Part shown: piece after piece, positions 28,223 through 38,499 of the stretch
How positions within the stretch are numbered: the first letter of the stretch is position 1
Layout: each line of letters starts with the position of its first letter
Source: DATKFM01 sp963851215
Lineage (GTDB): Bacteria; Pseudomonadota; Alphaproteobacteria; Dongiales; Dongiaceae
Reading direction: 5' to 3'
NCBI GenBank assembly: GCA_963851215.1
Contig: CAWKOG010000022.1
Span: 62,001-126,000 of the forward strand
Length of the DNA: 64,000 bases
Program-made: the position numbers and the translations under genes
Notes under the pieces: generated by a model
The model's input: the letters and a program-made list of their open reading frames with translations, nothing else
The model's database searches: none
What the model was told of the DNA's origin: nothing

Positions 28223-29948
28223 TCACTCCGGCAGCCCCGCCTTGCGCAGGCCGTCGAGCAAGGCGTTGAGGACATCAGGCTTCTTGATCATAAGCTGATA
28301 CCAACTCTTAACGCTGGATAGGGTGGTATCGGGTTTGGCGGCGAGCAGCTGCTCCACCCATTTGCGCCCCTCCTACAAGTCGCCCGAGCAGACCGCAGCA
28401 CGCCGCGTTCATGCGAACGGCCGGTGGGTAATCGAGTTGGTGCCTCGATGCGAGTTTGCTCACACCAAGCCGCGGCTTCTTGGTAGCGCCCCGCCACGAA
28501 ATGCGCCCAAGCGAAGCCCAGGCTGGTGCCATAGGCGATCGGGTCGAGCGGGCTGAGCTGCCTGGATCGCTGCAAAGGGGCCATCGCCGCATCGCTGTCG
28601 CCAGTAAATGCGCGCACCAAGCCACTGGCCATCAAGGCGTTGGCCGAGTTGGGATTCAACGCGAGCGACCTGTCGATCAGCGCGAGGCCGTCCTCGGGAT
28701 CGCCGCCGATTATCGACATCGTCGCGCCCGCCATCCATAGGGCCTCCGGATCATCCTGCCCGTACTCGGCAGCCAGCCGCGCCACGCGGATACCCTCCGC
28801 CATTGCGGGGTCCGAAGGAGAGACCCAGCATTGGGCATACTGACGCACATAGCAGTAGCCCGCCAGCGCGTAGGCGGCGGCGTAGCGCGGATCGATCTCG
28901 ACGGCACGATAGAGGAGCCGTAGCGCCTCCCTGTTGTCTTCCTTCTTTCGAGCGGCGTTGAGCGCAACCGCACGGAGGAAGAGATCGTAGGCATCGACGC
29001 TCTCCGTGGGCTTGCGTCTCGCTCGCTCGATCTCGGCGTGGCGGAGTTTCGGCTCGATGGCGCCGACGACGCTCGCGGTAATCTGGTCTTGCAGATCGAA
29101 GATGTCGCTGAGCGCGCCATCGAAGTGGTCAGCCCAAATGTGGGCGCCGGTCGCGGAGTCGAGAAGCTCGCCCGCAATCCGAATGCGCTCGCCCGCCTTG
29201 CGCACGCTGCCTTCAAGCAGATAGCGGACGCCAAGTTCGCGCGCAACTTGCCTTACGTTGATCGCCTTGCCCTTGAAGATGAAGCTCGAATTGCGGGCAA
29301 TGACGAACAGCGAGTGGAAGCGCGTGAGCCCCGAGATGATGTCCTCCACGATCCCATCACCGAAATATTCCTGCTCGGGATCTCCGCTCAGGTTGGTGAA
29401 GGGCAGCACGGCGATCGAGGGCTTGCTCTGTGTCGGCTGGCGCTCCGCCGGGCGTACGACATCTTCGGGGATAATTGACTTGCTACTCGAAACGTCCGCA
29501 CCGGCTTGGCGATGTTTTTCACCTCACAAGGTCCAAGGTCCTCGAATGCCAGCGGCAGCTTGTTGCCGACCTGCTCGCGCACGCTTCCTCCGAGACAAAT
29601 TCCACCGGGCTCTGCCATCGCCTGTAGCCGCACGGCGACGATGACGCCGTCGCCATAAAGGTCGCCGCCCTCGACAACCACGTCACCCAGATTGATACCG
29701 ATGCGAAGCACGATGCGCCGGTCGTCTGCAACGCCGTCGTTTGCCGCAGCCATCCTCTTCTGCAGTTCGACTGCGCATGCGACCGCATTCACTGCGCTGG
29801 CAAACTCGACGAGCACGCCGTCGCCCATCACCTTGACAATGCGACCGTGATGCTCGGCCACCAGTGGCGTCAGGATGCCCCGGCGCCGATCCTTCAGCGC
29901 TGCCAGCGTCCCGGCCTCTTCCTGCTCAAGGAGCCGGCTATAGCCAAC
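28223..29948 (-). pseudogene. Second class III cyclase-TolB-TPR gene, 5'-truncated by an IS and frameshifted
   Basis: A paralogue of the preceding gene. It begins abruptly at the IS boundary with VGYSRLLEQEEAGTLAALK, missing only the first 20 or so codons of the cyclase domain. It continues with HGRIVKVMGDGVLVEF, GDGVIVAVRLQ, then in a second frame LPFTNLSGDPEQEYFGDGIVEDIISGL, LEGSVRKAGERIRIAGELLDSATGAHIWADHFD, and several TPRs. A third frame carries the C-terminus (SVKSWYQLMIKKPDVLNALLDG) to a stop at 28223. No start codon or promoter survives, so the gene is inactive unless driven from the IS. Confidence 0.8.
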
Positions 29949-30850
29949 TGGCCTGATGGATTTTTTGTACCAGCGGGATAGAGAGACTATTGCATTGGTG
30001 ACCTGATCTAGATGGGGTCGGGTGGAACGTCTGCGGCGCTGGCGGGCGATATCCCAGCGATGAATGCGGTCTGATCGTGTTGTAATGCTTGCGCCATTGC
30101 TCGATCAGGATCTGTGGCTCCCTTAGGCTGTAGAAGATTTCACCGTTGAGCCATTCGTCGCGCAGCTTGCCGTTGAAGCTCTCATTGTAGCCATTCTCCC
30201 ACGGACTGCCGGGCTCGATGTAAAGCGTCTTGGCTCCGACTTGGGCCAGCCATTGGCGCACGATCTTGGCCGTCATCTCCGGGCCATTGTCGGAGCGGAT
30301 ATGGGCGGGGACGCCGCGCTCCAGCATGACATCGGCCATCGTCTCGATGACACTGAAGCTATTGATCCCCCGGGCGACCCTGATCGCCAGGCATTCCCGG
30401 GTGAACTCATCAATCAGCGTCATCAGCCGAACCTTGCGGCCATCATGCGTCTGGGCTTCGACGAAGTCGTAGCTCCAGACATGATTGCGATATTGCGGCC
30501 TCAGCCGGATGCAGGATCCGTCATTGAGCCAAAGCCGGCTTCTGGGCTTGTGTTTCCTGGGAACTTTCAGCCCCTCGCGGCGCCAGATGCGTTGCACACG
30601 ATCCGTGCCAACGTCCCATCCGGCATCGGTAAGCAGCGACGTGATCCGGCGATAGCCATAGCGGCCATATTGGGATGGCGAGCAGATAATCTCTCTTGTC
30701 AGCGCATCTTCGTCAGCTCGGACAATGGTTGTGTAACGCTGTGTTCCGCGTGGCTGCTCGACAAGCCGGCAGGCGTGACGTTCGGAGAGCCTGTATTTCT
30801 CGCGAGCCTTCGACCGCCTGCCGGCGCCGTTCGGGGCTTACAAGTTTCCC
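29938..30850 (-). pseudogene. IS3-family transposase OrfB (DDE integrase core), frameshifted
   Basis: The main frame from 30597 holds the catalytic core: HVWSYDFVEAQTHDGR (first Asp), ERGVPAHIRSDNGPEM (second Asp) and GSPWENGYNESFNGK (Glu). Upstream, the helix-turn-helix part (REKYRLSERHACRLVEQ, QYGRYGYRRITSLLTDAGW) is in the same frame, but one frame change near 30790 cuts it from the segment that follows OrfA. The frame has no stop inside the element and ends 11 bp beyond the left inverted repeat, in flanking DNA. Transposition is probably lost. Confidence 0.85.
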
Positions 30851-31178
30851 GAGGCGATGTCCTTCAGTACCTGCTTCTCAAGCGATAGATCGGCAACGAG
30901 GCGCTTGAGCCGCACGTTCTCTCGCTCCAGCTCCTTCATCCGTTTCGCCTGATCAAGCTCAAGGCCGCCGTATTCTTTCCGCCAGCGATAATAACTCTGT
31001 TCCGAAATGCCGGCTTCCCGACAGGCCATCGGGTCGATTGCCTTGCCCCATCGAAACTTCGATCTGACGAAGCACCGTCACGATCTGCTCCGCGCTGAAC
31101 CTCTTCTTCGGCATAACCAAGCTCCTTTCCAAGCACAGTTTCTCACAAAGCTTGGTCCAAAAAAGCCAGGTCAGGTCA
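29949..31178 (-). mobile_element. IS3-family insertion sequence, 1230 bp, with imperfect 27-29-bp terminal inverted repeats
   Basis: The ends are TGGCCTGATGGATTTTTTG (left, from 29949) and, in reverse complement, TGACCTGACCTGGCTTTTTT (right, from 31178); they can be aligned over about 28 bases with a two-base gap and share the core TTTTTTG-ACCA. The element holds orfA and orfB on the minus strand. The flanking bases (AAC on the left, TCT on the right) do not form a target duplication, and the two flanks are different broken genes. The junctions therefore come from a deletion or recombination, not a simple insertion. Confidence 0.8.
30838..31114 (-). pseudogene. IS3-family OrfA (helix-turn-helix), frameshifted
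   Basis: The ATG at 31114 gives MPKKRFSAEQIVTVLRQIEV, the standard start of these proteins. A one-base change near 31045 shifts the frame before the middle segment DPMACREAGISEQSYYRWRKEYGG. The leucine-zipper end (KRMKELERENVRLKRLVADLS) is intact, with LEKQVLKDIASGNL before the stop at 30838. OrfA and OrfB would normally be joined by -1 frameshifting to give the transposase. Confidence 0.8.
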
Positions 31179-31703
31179 TCTTGAGTGGCCTTAAAGAACG
31201 TTTACTTGAGCCGGAGTTGATCGCCGAATTTGCCCGCGAGTATCAGCTAGAGCTCAACAAACGCCAGCGCGAAGCCGCTCGGCGCAATAGTAGCGCGGCG
31301 AGTGAATTAAAAGCCGTGGAAGATCGGATCGCTCGGATCGTCGACGCTATCGAGCAAGGCGCAGACGTCACCAAGCTCCGAGAGCGATTGATGGAGTTGG
31401 AGCAAAAGCGGGTTGAGCTAAAACGGGGCGCTTTCACAGGTCCGTGCCGCAGACGCCGTCATCCGGATCCGTCCAGACCTGTCGACCCTCTATAGGCGCA
31501 AGGTCGCAGAATTAAGAAGTCTCCTCAATGGGTGACGCAGAGACGCGTCTGGAGGCGATCGCCATTCTCAGATCACTGATCGACAAGATCGTCTTACACC
31601 CGGGTCAAAAACGCGGCGATCTGAAAATCGAGCTTCATGGGCAACTTGCCTCTATCGTAAATCTCGCCCGGCCAAGGAGGCCGGGCGAAAAATGTTATGA
31701 TAA
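31179..31703 (+). pseudogene. Large serine recombinase, C-terminal remnant
   Basis: Starts directly at the IS right end with SGLKERLLEPELIAEFAREY, a stretch typical of the C-terminal half of large resolvase/invertase-type recombinases. A coiled coil follows (AASELKAVEDRIARIVDAIEQGADVTKL and RERLMELEQKRVEL). Further frames continue with LSTLYRRKVAELRSLL and ETRLEAIAILRSLIDKIVL, then DLKIELHGQLASIVNLA, the usual C-terminal end. Two frame changes lie near 31440 and 31530. The catalytic serine domain is absent, replaced by the IS. It ends just before the tRNA-Met repeat, so an older mobile element lay next to the island. Confidence 0.72.
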
Positions 31704-31706
31704 CGA

Positions 31707-31752
31707 TGGTAGCGGAGGAGGGATTCGAACCCCCGACACAAGGATTATGATT
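31707..31752 (+). repeat. attL: 46-bp direct repeat of the 3' half of tRNA-Met
   Basis: This 46-bp stretch is identical to positions 56345-56390, which are the anticodon loop through CCA end of the intact tRNA-Met (minus strand). The bases before and after differ. It is the far attachment site of the island whose integrase lies at 55.2-56.3 kb. The crossover point in the anticodon loop is typical for tyrosine integrases of this type. Confidence 0.92.
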
Positions 31753-31995
31753 TTGTGCTTCCCCATGGCGCGGACGGGCTCTGACTGGCTATGGGGCCAA
31801 TTCATCAATGGGTTAGCCGGACAGTCCTTGCACCATCTAGGCGACTGAAGGACCGTCAAGGCACGACACGACTACACACGAATTACACCACAGACTCGCC
31901 CAAGCCCGAAATTTGGCAGTACGGCGTCGCGGACTCTGGCGATCGACGAAGAGCGGAGGATCTACCTCGATCTCTTCGCGCAGCAGTTAGCCAAG

Positions 31996-32115
31996 ATGAA
32001 GGCGATGACCTTTGGGCGCGACCGTGGGGATCAGGAACTCGCCCGCAGAGTCGAGGGCGCCCGCAAGGCCTGGCAGGCTGCCGGCGAGGCGCTCTACCGA
32101 ATTGGGTTCAAGTAG
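31996..32115 (+). CDS. Short hypothetical ORF just inside attL
   Basis: A 39-codon frame starting MKAMTFGRDRGDQELARRV and ending YRIGFK. The frame is open back to about 31933 (LAIDEERRIYLDLFAQQLAKM), and the amphipathic composition looks like real protein, so this may be the 3' end of a longer gene with a lost start. It is not assigned to any family. Confidence 0.3.
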   Translation: MKAMTFGRDRGDQELARRVEGARKAWQAAGEALYRIGFK

Positions 32116-32127
32116 CCCTGCCGTGTC

Positions 32128-32457
32128 CTAATACCGCGCCTTTAGCCGCTTCAGCACCGGCAGCATTAACTCAGCGGCCCGGCGGTCGGTTTCCAATAGC
32201 GCTGAGGCCTTTCGTTCATATGTGCGCCAATGCATCCACTTCGGTTTTTCAGGAACGCCGAAGCTACGACTGCTCCCGAGCTGGCGGTGAAGCTTCCGCA
32301 CTCGGCGCAGCAGCCGGTCGCGCCGGCACTCCCGCTGGCAGGCGTAGCCGAGTCTATATCCGTCTCGCGACCAGAACTGTTGGCCGCCCAGGGGAATCTC
32401 ATAGTTTGCGGGATAATTCACCGGGCGATAAGATGTTAGACGCATACGATCAACCAC
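32128..32457 (-). CDS. Uncharacterised small basic protein
   Basis: 109 aa, starting at a GTG (32457) or the ATG four codons later. The sequence is rich in Arg/Lys and includes YPANYEIPLGGQQFWSRDGYRLGYACQRECRRDRL and a conserved-looking PKWMHWRTYERKASALLE. No signal or domain recognised. Proteins of this look are frequent in rhizobial genomic islands, but I cannot name the family. It is the first complete gene inside attL. Confidence 0.6.
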   Translation of the reverse strand: MVDRMRLTSYRPVNYPANYEIPLGGQQFWSRDGYRLGYACQRECRRDRLLRRVRKLHRQLGSSRSFGVPEKPKWMHWRTYERKASALLETDRRAAELMLPVLKRLKARY

Positions 32458-32605
32458 AGATTGATGAATAAGGGAGATTCTTTCATCAGTGGCAATCGCG
32501 CGGGGTTCAGCGCGTGGTCCCTACTCGCAGGCGAAACAGAGTGAGGATCTCGGTAGGGTCGGTTTCCATCACCACGTGCGGACCAGCCCCGGATGCGCTG
32601 GGAAC

Positions 32606-33334
32606 CTACTTGCAGCCAGCGAGTTGCTGCGGAGCGACGGAACGCAAGACCACCCAGATAATGGAATCATCCTTCGCCGGGAAACTGTATTTGACCAGCG
32701 TTCCATCGAGGCCATACCAGAGTTCACGTTTGATATCGCCCTTGATTGAATAGTGGCGGGCCTTGAGTGTCTGCGAACCGATATCGATGGTCTCTTCGCC
32801 GATCGTCGTAATTGAAACGCGCCGCGGCTTGCCGCTGACCGGATCGAGAAAGAGGGTCTGCAGGGGTGTTTCCGGGTGCCAGAAGCTGGCGGGAATGCTG
32901 GCGCCCGGCAGTTCGCGCTGATTGCCGTTGTAGTTAACCTTGAGCAGGTCGCCGTCCCTCTTCACGTCGAGGATCTTGCGCTTGCCGTTGTCGTCCGTTC
33001 GAGACGTCACCGACACCAGCTTTCCGTCGGTCCATACTTCCTCCGACCTGTGCTTGAATCGATAGGCGGTGATTATGTCAAACACGACCTTCAATGAAAT
33101 GTCGGCGCTGGTCTTAACTGTGTACTTGTCGTGATCCGCCTTGAATTCGACGACCTCATCCCCGATGCATTCGCCATCCCGGATCACGGAATATTCCAGG
33201 CGCCCGGGCGCCGGAAATCCTTCGGCCTGCTGCTGCGCCGCAAGCGGTCCAGCAAACAGCGGGAGAACTAGTATTAGAAGGAGTGCACGACGCAGGGCAC
33301 GACGGCTTTGGCGTTGTTCATGAATTCGCAGCAT
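32606..33334 (-). CDS. Secreted beta-sheet protein, DUF3108/DUF6134-like
   Basis: 242 aa from the ATG at 33334 (GAGAGGTG ribosome site). The signal peptide RALRRALLLILVLPLFAGPLAAQQ is cut before a domain with EYSVIRDGECIGDEVVEFKADHDKYTVKTSADISLKVVF, YRFKHRSEEVWTDGKLVSVTSRTDDNG, SFWHPETPLQTLFLDPVSGKPR and a final WYGLDGTLVKYSFPAKDD. This alternating pattern is that of envelope proteins of unknown function annotated DUF3108/DUF6134. The role is unknown; it is probably periplasmic. Confidence 0.7.
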   Translation of the reverse strand: MLRIHEQRQSRRALRRALLLILVLPLFAGPLAAQQQAEGFPAPGRLEYSVIRDGECIGDEVVEFKADHDKYTVKTSADISLKVVFDIITAYRFKHRSEEVWTDGKLVSVTSRTDDNGKRKILDVKRDGDLLKVNYNGNQRELPGASIPASFWHPETPLQTLFLDPVSGKPRRVSITTIGEETIDIGSQTLKARHYSIKGDIKRELWYGLDGTLVKYSFPAKDDSIIWVVLRSVAPQQLAGCK

Positions 33335-33623
33335 GTGCTTGCACCTCTCTGTCCTGACTTCCGGGCCCATAGAGGCTGTACCGCCACCCGGGACCTGGGC
33401 AATCGGCGCCGAAGTTCCAGGGCTCGAAACTGAGGACGGTCATAGGTAACGCAGGGTTGTAACTCTATGTCCCGTACGCCGAAAAGTTGCTGGCAAAATG
33501 CTCCCCATCCGGCTTCAATCCAGGCGATCACTGCCGCCATCAATCGAAACGACACAGAGACGGGGTCCAGCTAACCTACTATCGAACCGTGGCACGATTG
33601 CCGCCGATTTTCTGTGTCATTGC

Positions 33624-36600
33624 TCACAATCCCGCTGTGCTGCGGAGATACTCAAGCAGACGCTCCCAGAGCGGCGCGGCGGCCATCCTGTCATCCTTCT
33701 CCAGGGCATATTGCCGTCGTTCCCCGGGGGTCAATTCGCGATGGACTGCCAATCGCGCGTCCGCGATAAGAGATTGATAATCGGTGGCGATTTTCCAGAG
33801 CCGCGCCGTACCGTCGTCCGATGCCGTGGCGACGATTTTGCCGTCCGAGCTGAACATGGCCCTATAGACGTCGTCATCATGCCCGCGCAGCACTGCGAGC
33901 GGCTGGCCCTCGAGCAGTTCCCAGAGCCGCGCCGTGCCATCCGCGGATGCACTCACCAGCAGCGATCCGGTCTGGTTGAATGACGCCCATTTGACGCCGT
34001 CCTCATGGCCGCGCAGGACCAGCAATTCCTTTCCGTTCGAAGCCTGCCACACGCGCACCGTCCGATCCTTGGAAGTGGTTACCAGCTTACCGCTATCCGG
34101 GCTGAAGGCGATTGCCACGACCTCGTCCTCATGGCCCTTGAGGACTTGCAACTCGGCGCCGGTCGCGGTGTCCCACAAGCGTGCCGTCTTGTCGGCCGAA
34201 GCGGTTGCGATCGTCGATCCGGATGGGTTGAAGATCGCCCAGTAGACACCGGCGTCATGTCCTTTCAGGACGGCCAGCTCCTTGCCGGTGGCCACATCCC
34301 ACAGGCGGGCCGTCTTGTCCCCAGACGCAGTCAGTAATCTCTGGCCATCCGGACTGAAGGCCAGGGAATGAATTGTGTCGTCATGGCCGGCGAGTTTCCG
34401 CAGGTCCTTGCCGCTCTCGGCATCCCACAGCCATGCCGTCCGGTCCTGCGAGGCTGTTGCAATCTTGGTACCGTCGGGGCTAAAGGCAATGTAGTTGACC
34501 CAGCCCTTGTGACCTTGCAGAACGCGCAATTCCTTGCCTTCGGCCACATCCCAGAGCCGTGCCGTGCCGTCATCCGAAGTCGTCGCCAGCCTGGTGCCGT
34601 CCGGGCTGAATGACGCCGACTTCAGCCTTTCCGTGTGACCCCTGAGAACCCGCAGCTCCTTGCCACTCGGAACCTCCCAGATCCGCGCCGTCTTGTCGGC
34701 GGAAATTGTTGCCAGCTTCGTACCGTCGGGACTGAAATAGACGCGATAAATATTGGCTTGATGGTTTCGCAGAACCGCAATCTCCATTGCCGTGTTCGCC
34801 GCTCGTAGGCGCACCGCGCCGTCCTGGCAGGTCGTCACGAGTTTCGTTCCATCGGGACTGAACTTGACCGAGCTGATCTCATTGTCGTCGCCCCGTAGCA
34901 CCGCCAGGTTCTTGCCGCTCTTGGCGTCCCAGAGCCTTAGTGTCTTGTCCTTCGACGACGTTGCGATCACGGCGCCGTCAGGGCTGAAGACCCCGGATGT
35001 CACCTCATCATCATGGCCGCTGAGTACGATTGACACCGGCGTATTGCGCAAATCCCAGAGCCGCGCCGTGTGATCTCCCGAGGCCGTGATTGCCTTCAAT
35101 TCGTCCGGGCTGAAGGCGGCTGAATTGAGCCAACTGGTGTGGCCGCGCAAGACCGCCAATTCCGCGCCGCTGGCGGTCTCCCATAGCCGCGCCGTGCCAT
35201 CGACTGAGGTCGTCATGACCTTGCTGCCGTCTTTGCTGAATGTCGCGGAGTTCACCTCGGCCTCGTGGCCACTCATTGTCCTCTGTTCAGCGCCGCTAGC
35301 CGTATCCCAAAGCTTTGCCGTCATGTCATAGGATGTCGTCACCACCTTTGTCCCATCGGGACTAAAGGCGGCCGAAAGGACATCGTCATCGTGACCCAGG
35401 ACGGCGATCTGTTGGCCGCTCGCCGCATCCCACAGCCGCGCGGTGTCGTCGATGGAGGCGGTCAGAATCTTCGCCCCATCAGGGCTGAACGCGGCGGAGA
35501 AGACGCTGTCCTCGTGGCCTTGGAGTACTCTCAATTGCTCGCCGCTCGTCGCGTCCCACAACCGTGCCGTGTTGTCTTCCGATGCTGTTACGACCTGCGT
35601 GCCGTCGGGACTGAACGAGGCGGAACGAATCGCCCCCTCATGTCCTTGCAGGACTGCCAGCACCTTGCGGCTAGCCACATCCCACAGCCTCGCCGTCTTG
35701 TCGCTGGAGGCCGTGACCAGCTTCGTGCCGTCCGCATTAAAGGCCGCCGAATTGACGGGTCTAGTATGCCCTTCGAGTTCCACGGCTTCGTGCAATTTGC
35801 CGAGCGCCGAATAGAGCGCCAGCTCGGCTTCCGGTATAAAAGGCCGGTTTTCGAACTCGGTGCCCTTGACCGGCAGCGCCTCCAGCGCAAGCAATACGCC
35901 CGTCTCTGGATTCCCTCGATCGGTCTCCTGCAGGGATTTCTCGGCCAGGAATATCGATTGCGATTTCTGCGCGGCGTTTGCCGCCATCCTTGCCTGATGG
36001 CTTTGATCAAATCCATACAAGGCGAGGCTGGCCGAAATCAGGGCTAGCGCGGCAAAGACCGCGGCCGTCAGCCGCGCCCGATTCTGCTTCTGCTTGGCAC
36101 GCCTGTCGCTGACGCGCATCAATTCCGCGATGTAGTCGCGAATTGGCTCTATGTCGTCAGAATGGGTCTTCAGAAGATCGCGGCCCTCTTCCAGGCGCCG
36201 GCCCGGCGGTAGCAGCAGCGATGCGTCCTTATTGTGCACTTCCCAGTCGTCGGCCTCTTCCTTGATCCGTTTATAGGAACGCAGGAAGGCGCGATCCAGA
36301 TCCACCCATTGCTTGAGCGTTGGCCAGCGCTGAAATCAGCGCCTCATGGGTGACCTCAACGGTTTCCTTGCCGCTTGCGGCATCACGGCCCGTGACGAGC
36401 AGACGGCGGGCCGTCAACGTCTTGACGACGGCGGCGGCATTCGCGCCTAACTCGTCCAGGTCGGCGCGGCGACGGGTATCCTCCCGGCCCTCGCCGGGAT
36501 TGACCAGCCGCACCAGGGCGCGCCGCGCGATCTGCTGCTGCTCGGCCGGCAGCCGGTGGAATTCCTCGTCCGCCCGCTTGGCGATCGCTCCCTGAATCTT

Positions 36601-37890
36601 GCCGATGTCCCAATAGGCGTCATGGGTGAGTTCATGACCGCGCCGGCGTTCCCACAGCATCTCCAGCACGAATTCGAGGAGCGGCAACCCACCCGGCTCG
36701 TCGCCGACATCGTCCAGGATCTCGTCGGCGAGATGCTCTTCGAACATCAGGCCGACAGATTTTGCCGGTTCCTCCATTGCGCGGCGAAGTTCATCGCTGT
36801 TCATCGGCGCCAGCGTTACGACGGCCTGCTCGATGCGGTCGCGGAGCGCGCGATCCTCGAGTACCTTGCCGAAGAAATCGGCCCGTACGGTCATGACGAC
36901 CTTGACCGGCGCGCGCTCGCTTGCCTCCAGCAGGCCAGTGATGAACTTGCTCCGCGCCTCCGGGACTTCGCAGCTGGTGTAGAGTTCTTCCCACTGATCG
37001 ACGACGAGCAGCATCCGCTCGAGGTTGGCCCGCGACTTGACCATGTCGTTGATCGAATCGGCGATTCGCGTGCTGCCCTTGTACCAGAATTCCGCGAGCT
37101 CGTTGGCGGCCTCGCGGCGCTTGATGACGTTTAGGTCCGGCTGCAGCAGTCCGACCATTTCGAAGGCCAGGGATTTGAGAGGCTCCGCGCCCGGCAGCAT
37201 CGTGATGATGTCCCAGGTCTCGGTCCGGTTGCCTTCGCGGCGGCGCAGCTCCGGCACCAGTCCGGCGCGGACGACCGATGACTTGCCGCTGCCCGACGGG
37301 CCCACCACGGCGACAAACGGGAAGCGGCCAGTCGCTTCGATCAGGGATCGCACGAAGGCGTCGCGGCCGTGAAAGAACGATGCATCCTCTTCGCGGAAGT
37401 AATGCAGCCCGCGATAGGGACAGATTCCCGCCTTCGCCCGTTGGATCTCGGCCAACGTATCGGCACCGGGCGGCTGTCCGCGCATGCCCGCGACCAGAAT
37501 CTCGATCGCGCCATCGGAAATGCCTTGCCGCAGATCCACCCATGTGTTGAGCGCGAGAAAGCCGAGCGCGAGGTCGGCCGGTTTGGTGCCGCTCAGCAGG
37601 ACCGGTATGACGGGAAAGCCGGGATCACTGGCCTGGCGCAGCACGGCCAATTCCCGTTCGCGCTGCTGGATGCGGCCAAGGCCTTGAGGACCGATGAAAA
37701 TCGCCGCCGAGCGGCACTGCCGCAAAACCTGTTCCAGCTCGGGCAGCCAAGGCCGTCCGGCGGCAAGGGACCAGCGATCGAGGTACGGCTGCAGCCCGCG
37801 ACGGCGCAGAGTCTCTGCGACCTGCAGCACCGCCGCATGATCGGACGAGTTGTAACTTAAGAAGACATCAAAGGTGTCATGCCCGTCCAT
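33624..37890 (-). CDS. TIR domain - nSTAND NTPase - transmembrane - 16x WD40 protein, one frameshift
   Basis: About 1,420 aa if joined. Residues 1-130: TIR (FDVFLSYNSSDHAAVLQVAETL; the Glu in WLPELEQVL is in the position of the NADase catalytic Glu). About 155-520: nSTAND1 (CPYRGLHYFREEDASFFHGRD, Walker A VVGPSGSGKSSV, Walker B MLLVVDQWEELY). Then a TM helix (RLTAAVFAALALISASLALY) and 16 WD40 blades with GH-WD spacing. The frames (36271-37890 and 33624-36305) meet at HEALISA; one extra base near 36307 replaces the expected WPTLKQWVDLDRAF continuation. Similar architectures signal stress or phage infection; function here is inferred. The start at 37890 is in good context. Confidence 0.88.
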
Positions 37891-38101
37891 CGTAATGGAC
37901 TCCAGCTGACCACCCGGCCATCAGGTCATGCTATAGGATAAGTCTCTCAGTGTCATCCAGTCATTCCTTAACAAAGCCTATCTGGATCCTGCTTCATTGC
38001 TTGAGTGCGGATCCAGATTAACTTCCGTTACTTCGCAAACCACCTTCGGCCGGATCAAGGTTTGCGTAACAACTGCCGCCGCATCTACAGGGACCGAATC
38101 A

Positions 38102-38483
38102 TCAGACGATCACGTCGGCGGCGACCTTGGCGATGCGGCCGACTACCGTCACAAAGGCCGTAAACGCCTTGAGAAGTCCGCTCCACGCTCTTAAAATGCT
38201 CGCGGGCAACCTGGCATTTCGCGATGCCTTCCTTGAGGCCGGTCTCGTTCTTGCGCAGCTCGCCGGCAATCTCCGCCAGCCTGGCATTGGTCATCGTGCG
38301 AGTCAGTTCCTGGATCTTCGCCCGCAGGCGCGAGAACTCGAGCCGCGTCGGCGCATCGGCGGCGGCGAGGCGTGTCTTCCATTTCGAGCGGGCGAAATCG
38401 TTTCGCAACTCCAGCAGCTCGTTCAAGCTTTTAGTATAGAGATCGACATCCGTCATCTTCGGAATCGCCGGGCTTACCGCCAT
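38102..38483 (-). CDS. Small coiled-coil protein, frameshifted near its C-terminus
   Basis: About 127 codons. MTDVDLYTKSLNELLELRNDF and FSRLRAKIQELTRTMTNARLAEIAGELRKNETGLKEGIAKC suggest a long helical hairpin. A one-base change near 38195 shifts the frame to LLKAFTAFVTVVGRIAKVAADVIV, a hydrophobic C-terminal helix that probably belongs to the protein. No family recognised. It lies 17 bp downstream of the lipoprotein gene on the same strand, and probably forms one operon with it. Confidence 0.55.
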
Positions 38484-38499
38484 GACAACCTCCTCGGCT

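Noticed and set aside
31707..31848. Protein tail 'GGGIRTPDT...' in the plus frame after the recombinase remnant
   Set aside because: This is the well-known mistranslation of antisense tRNA sequence; it marks attL, not a protein end.
36271..37543. Overlapping minus and plus frames inside the TIR-STAND gene (for example a 250-codon frame at 36.8-37.5 kb)
   Set aside because: Shadow frames rich in Arg/Gly/Ala, common in GC-rich genes; they lack motifs and are fully inside the real gene.
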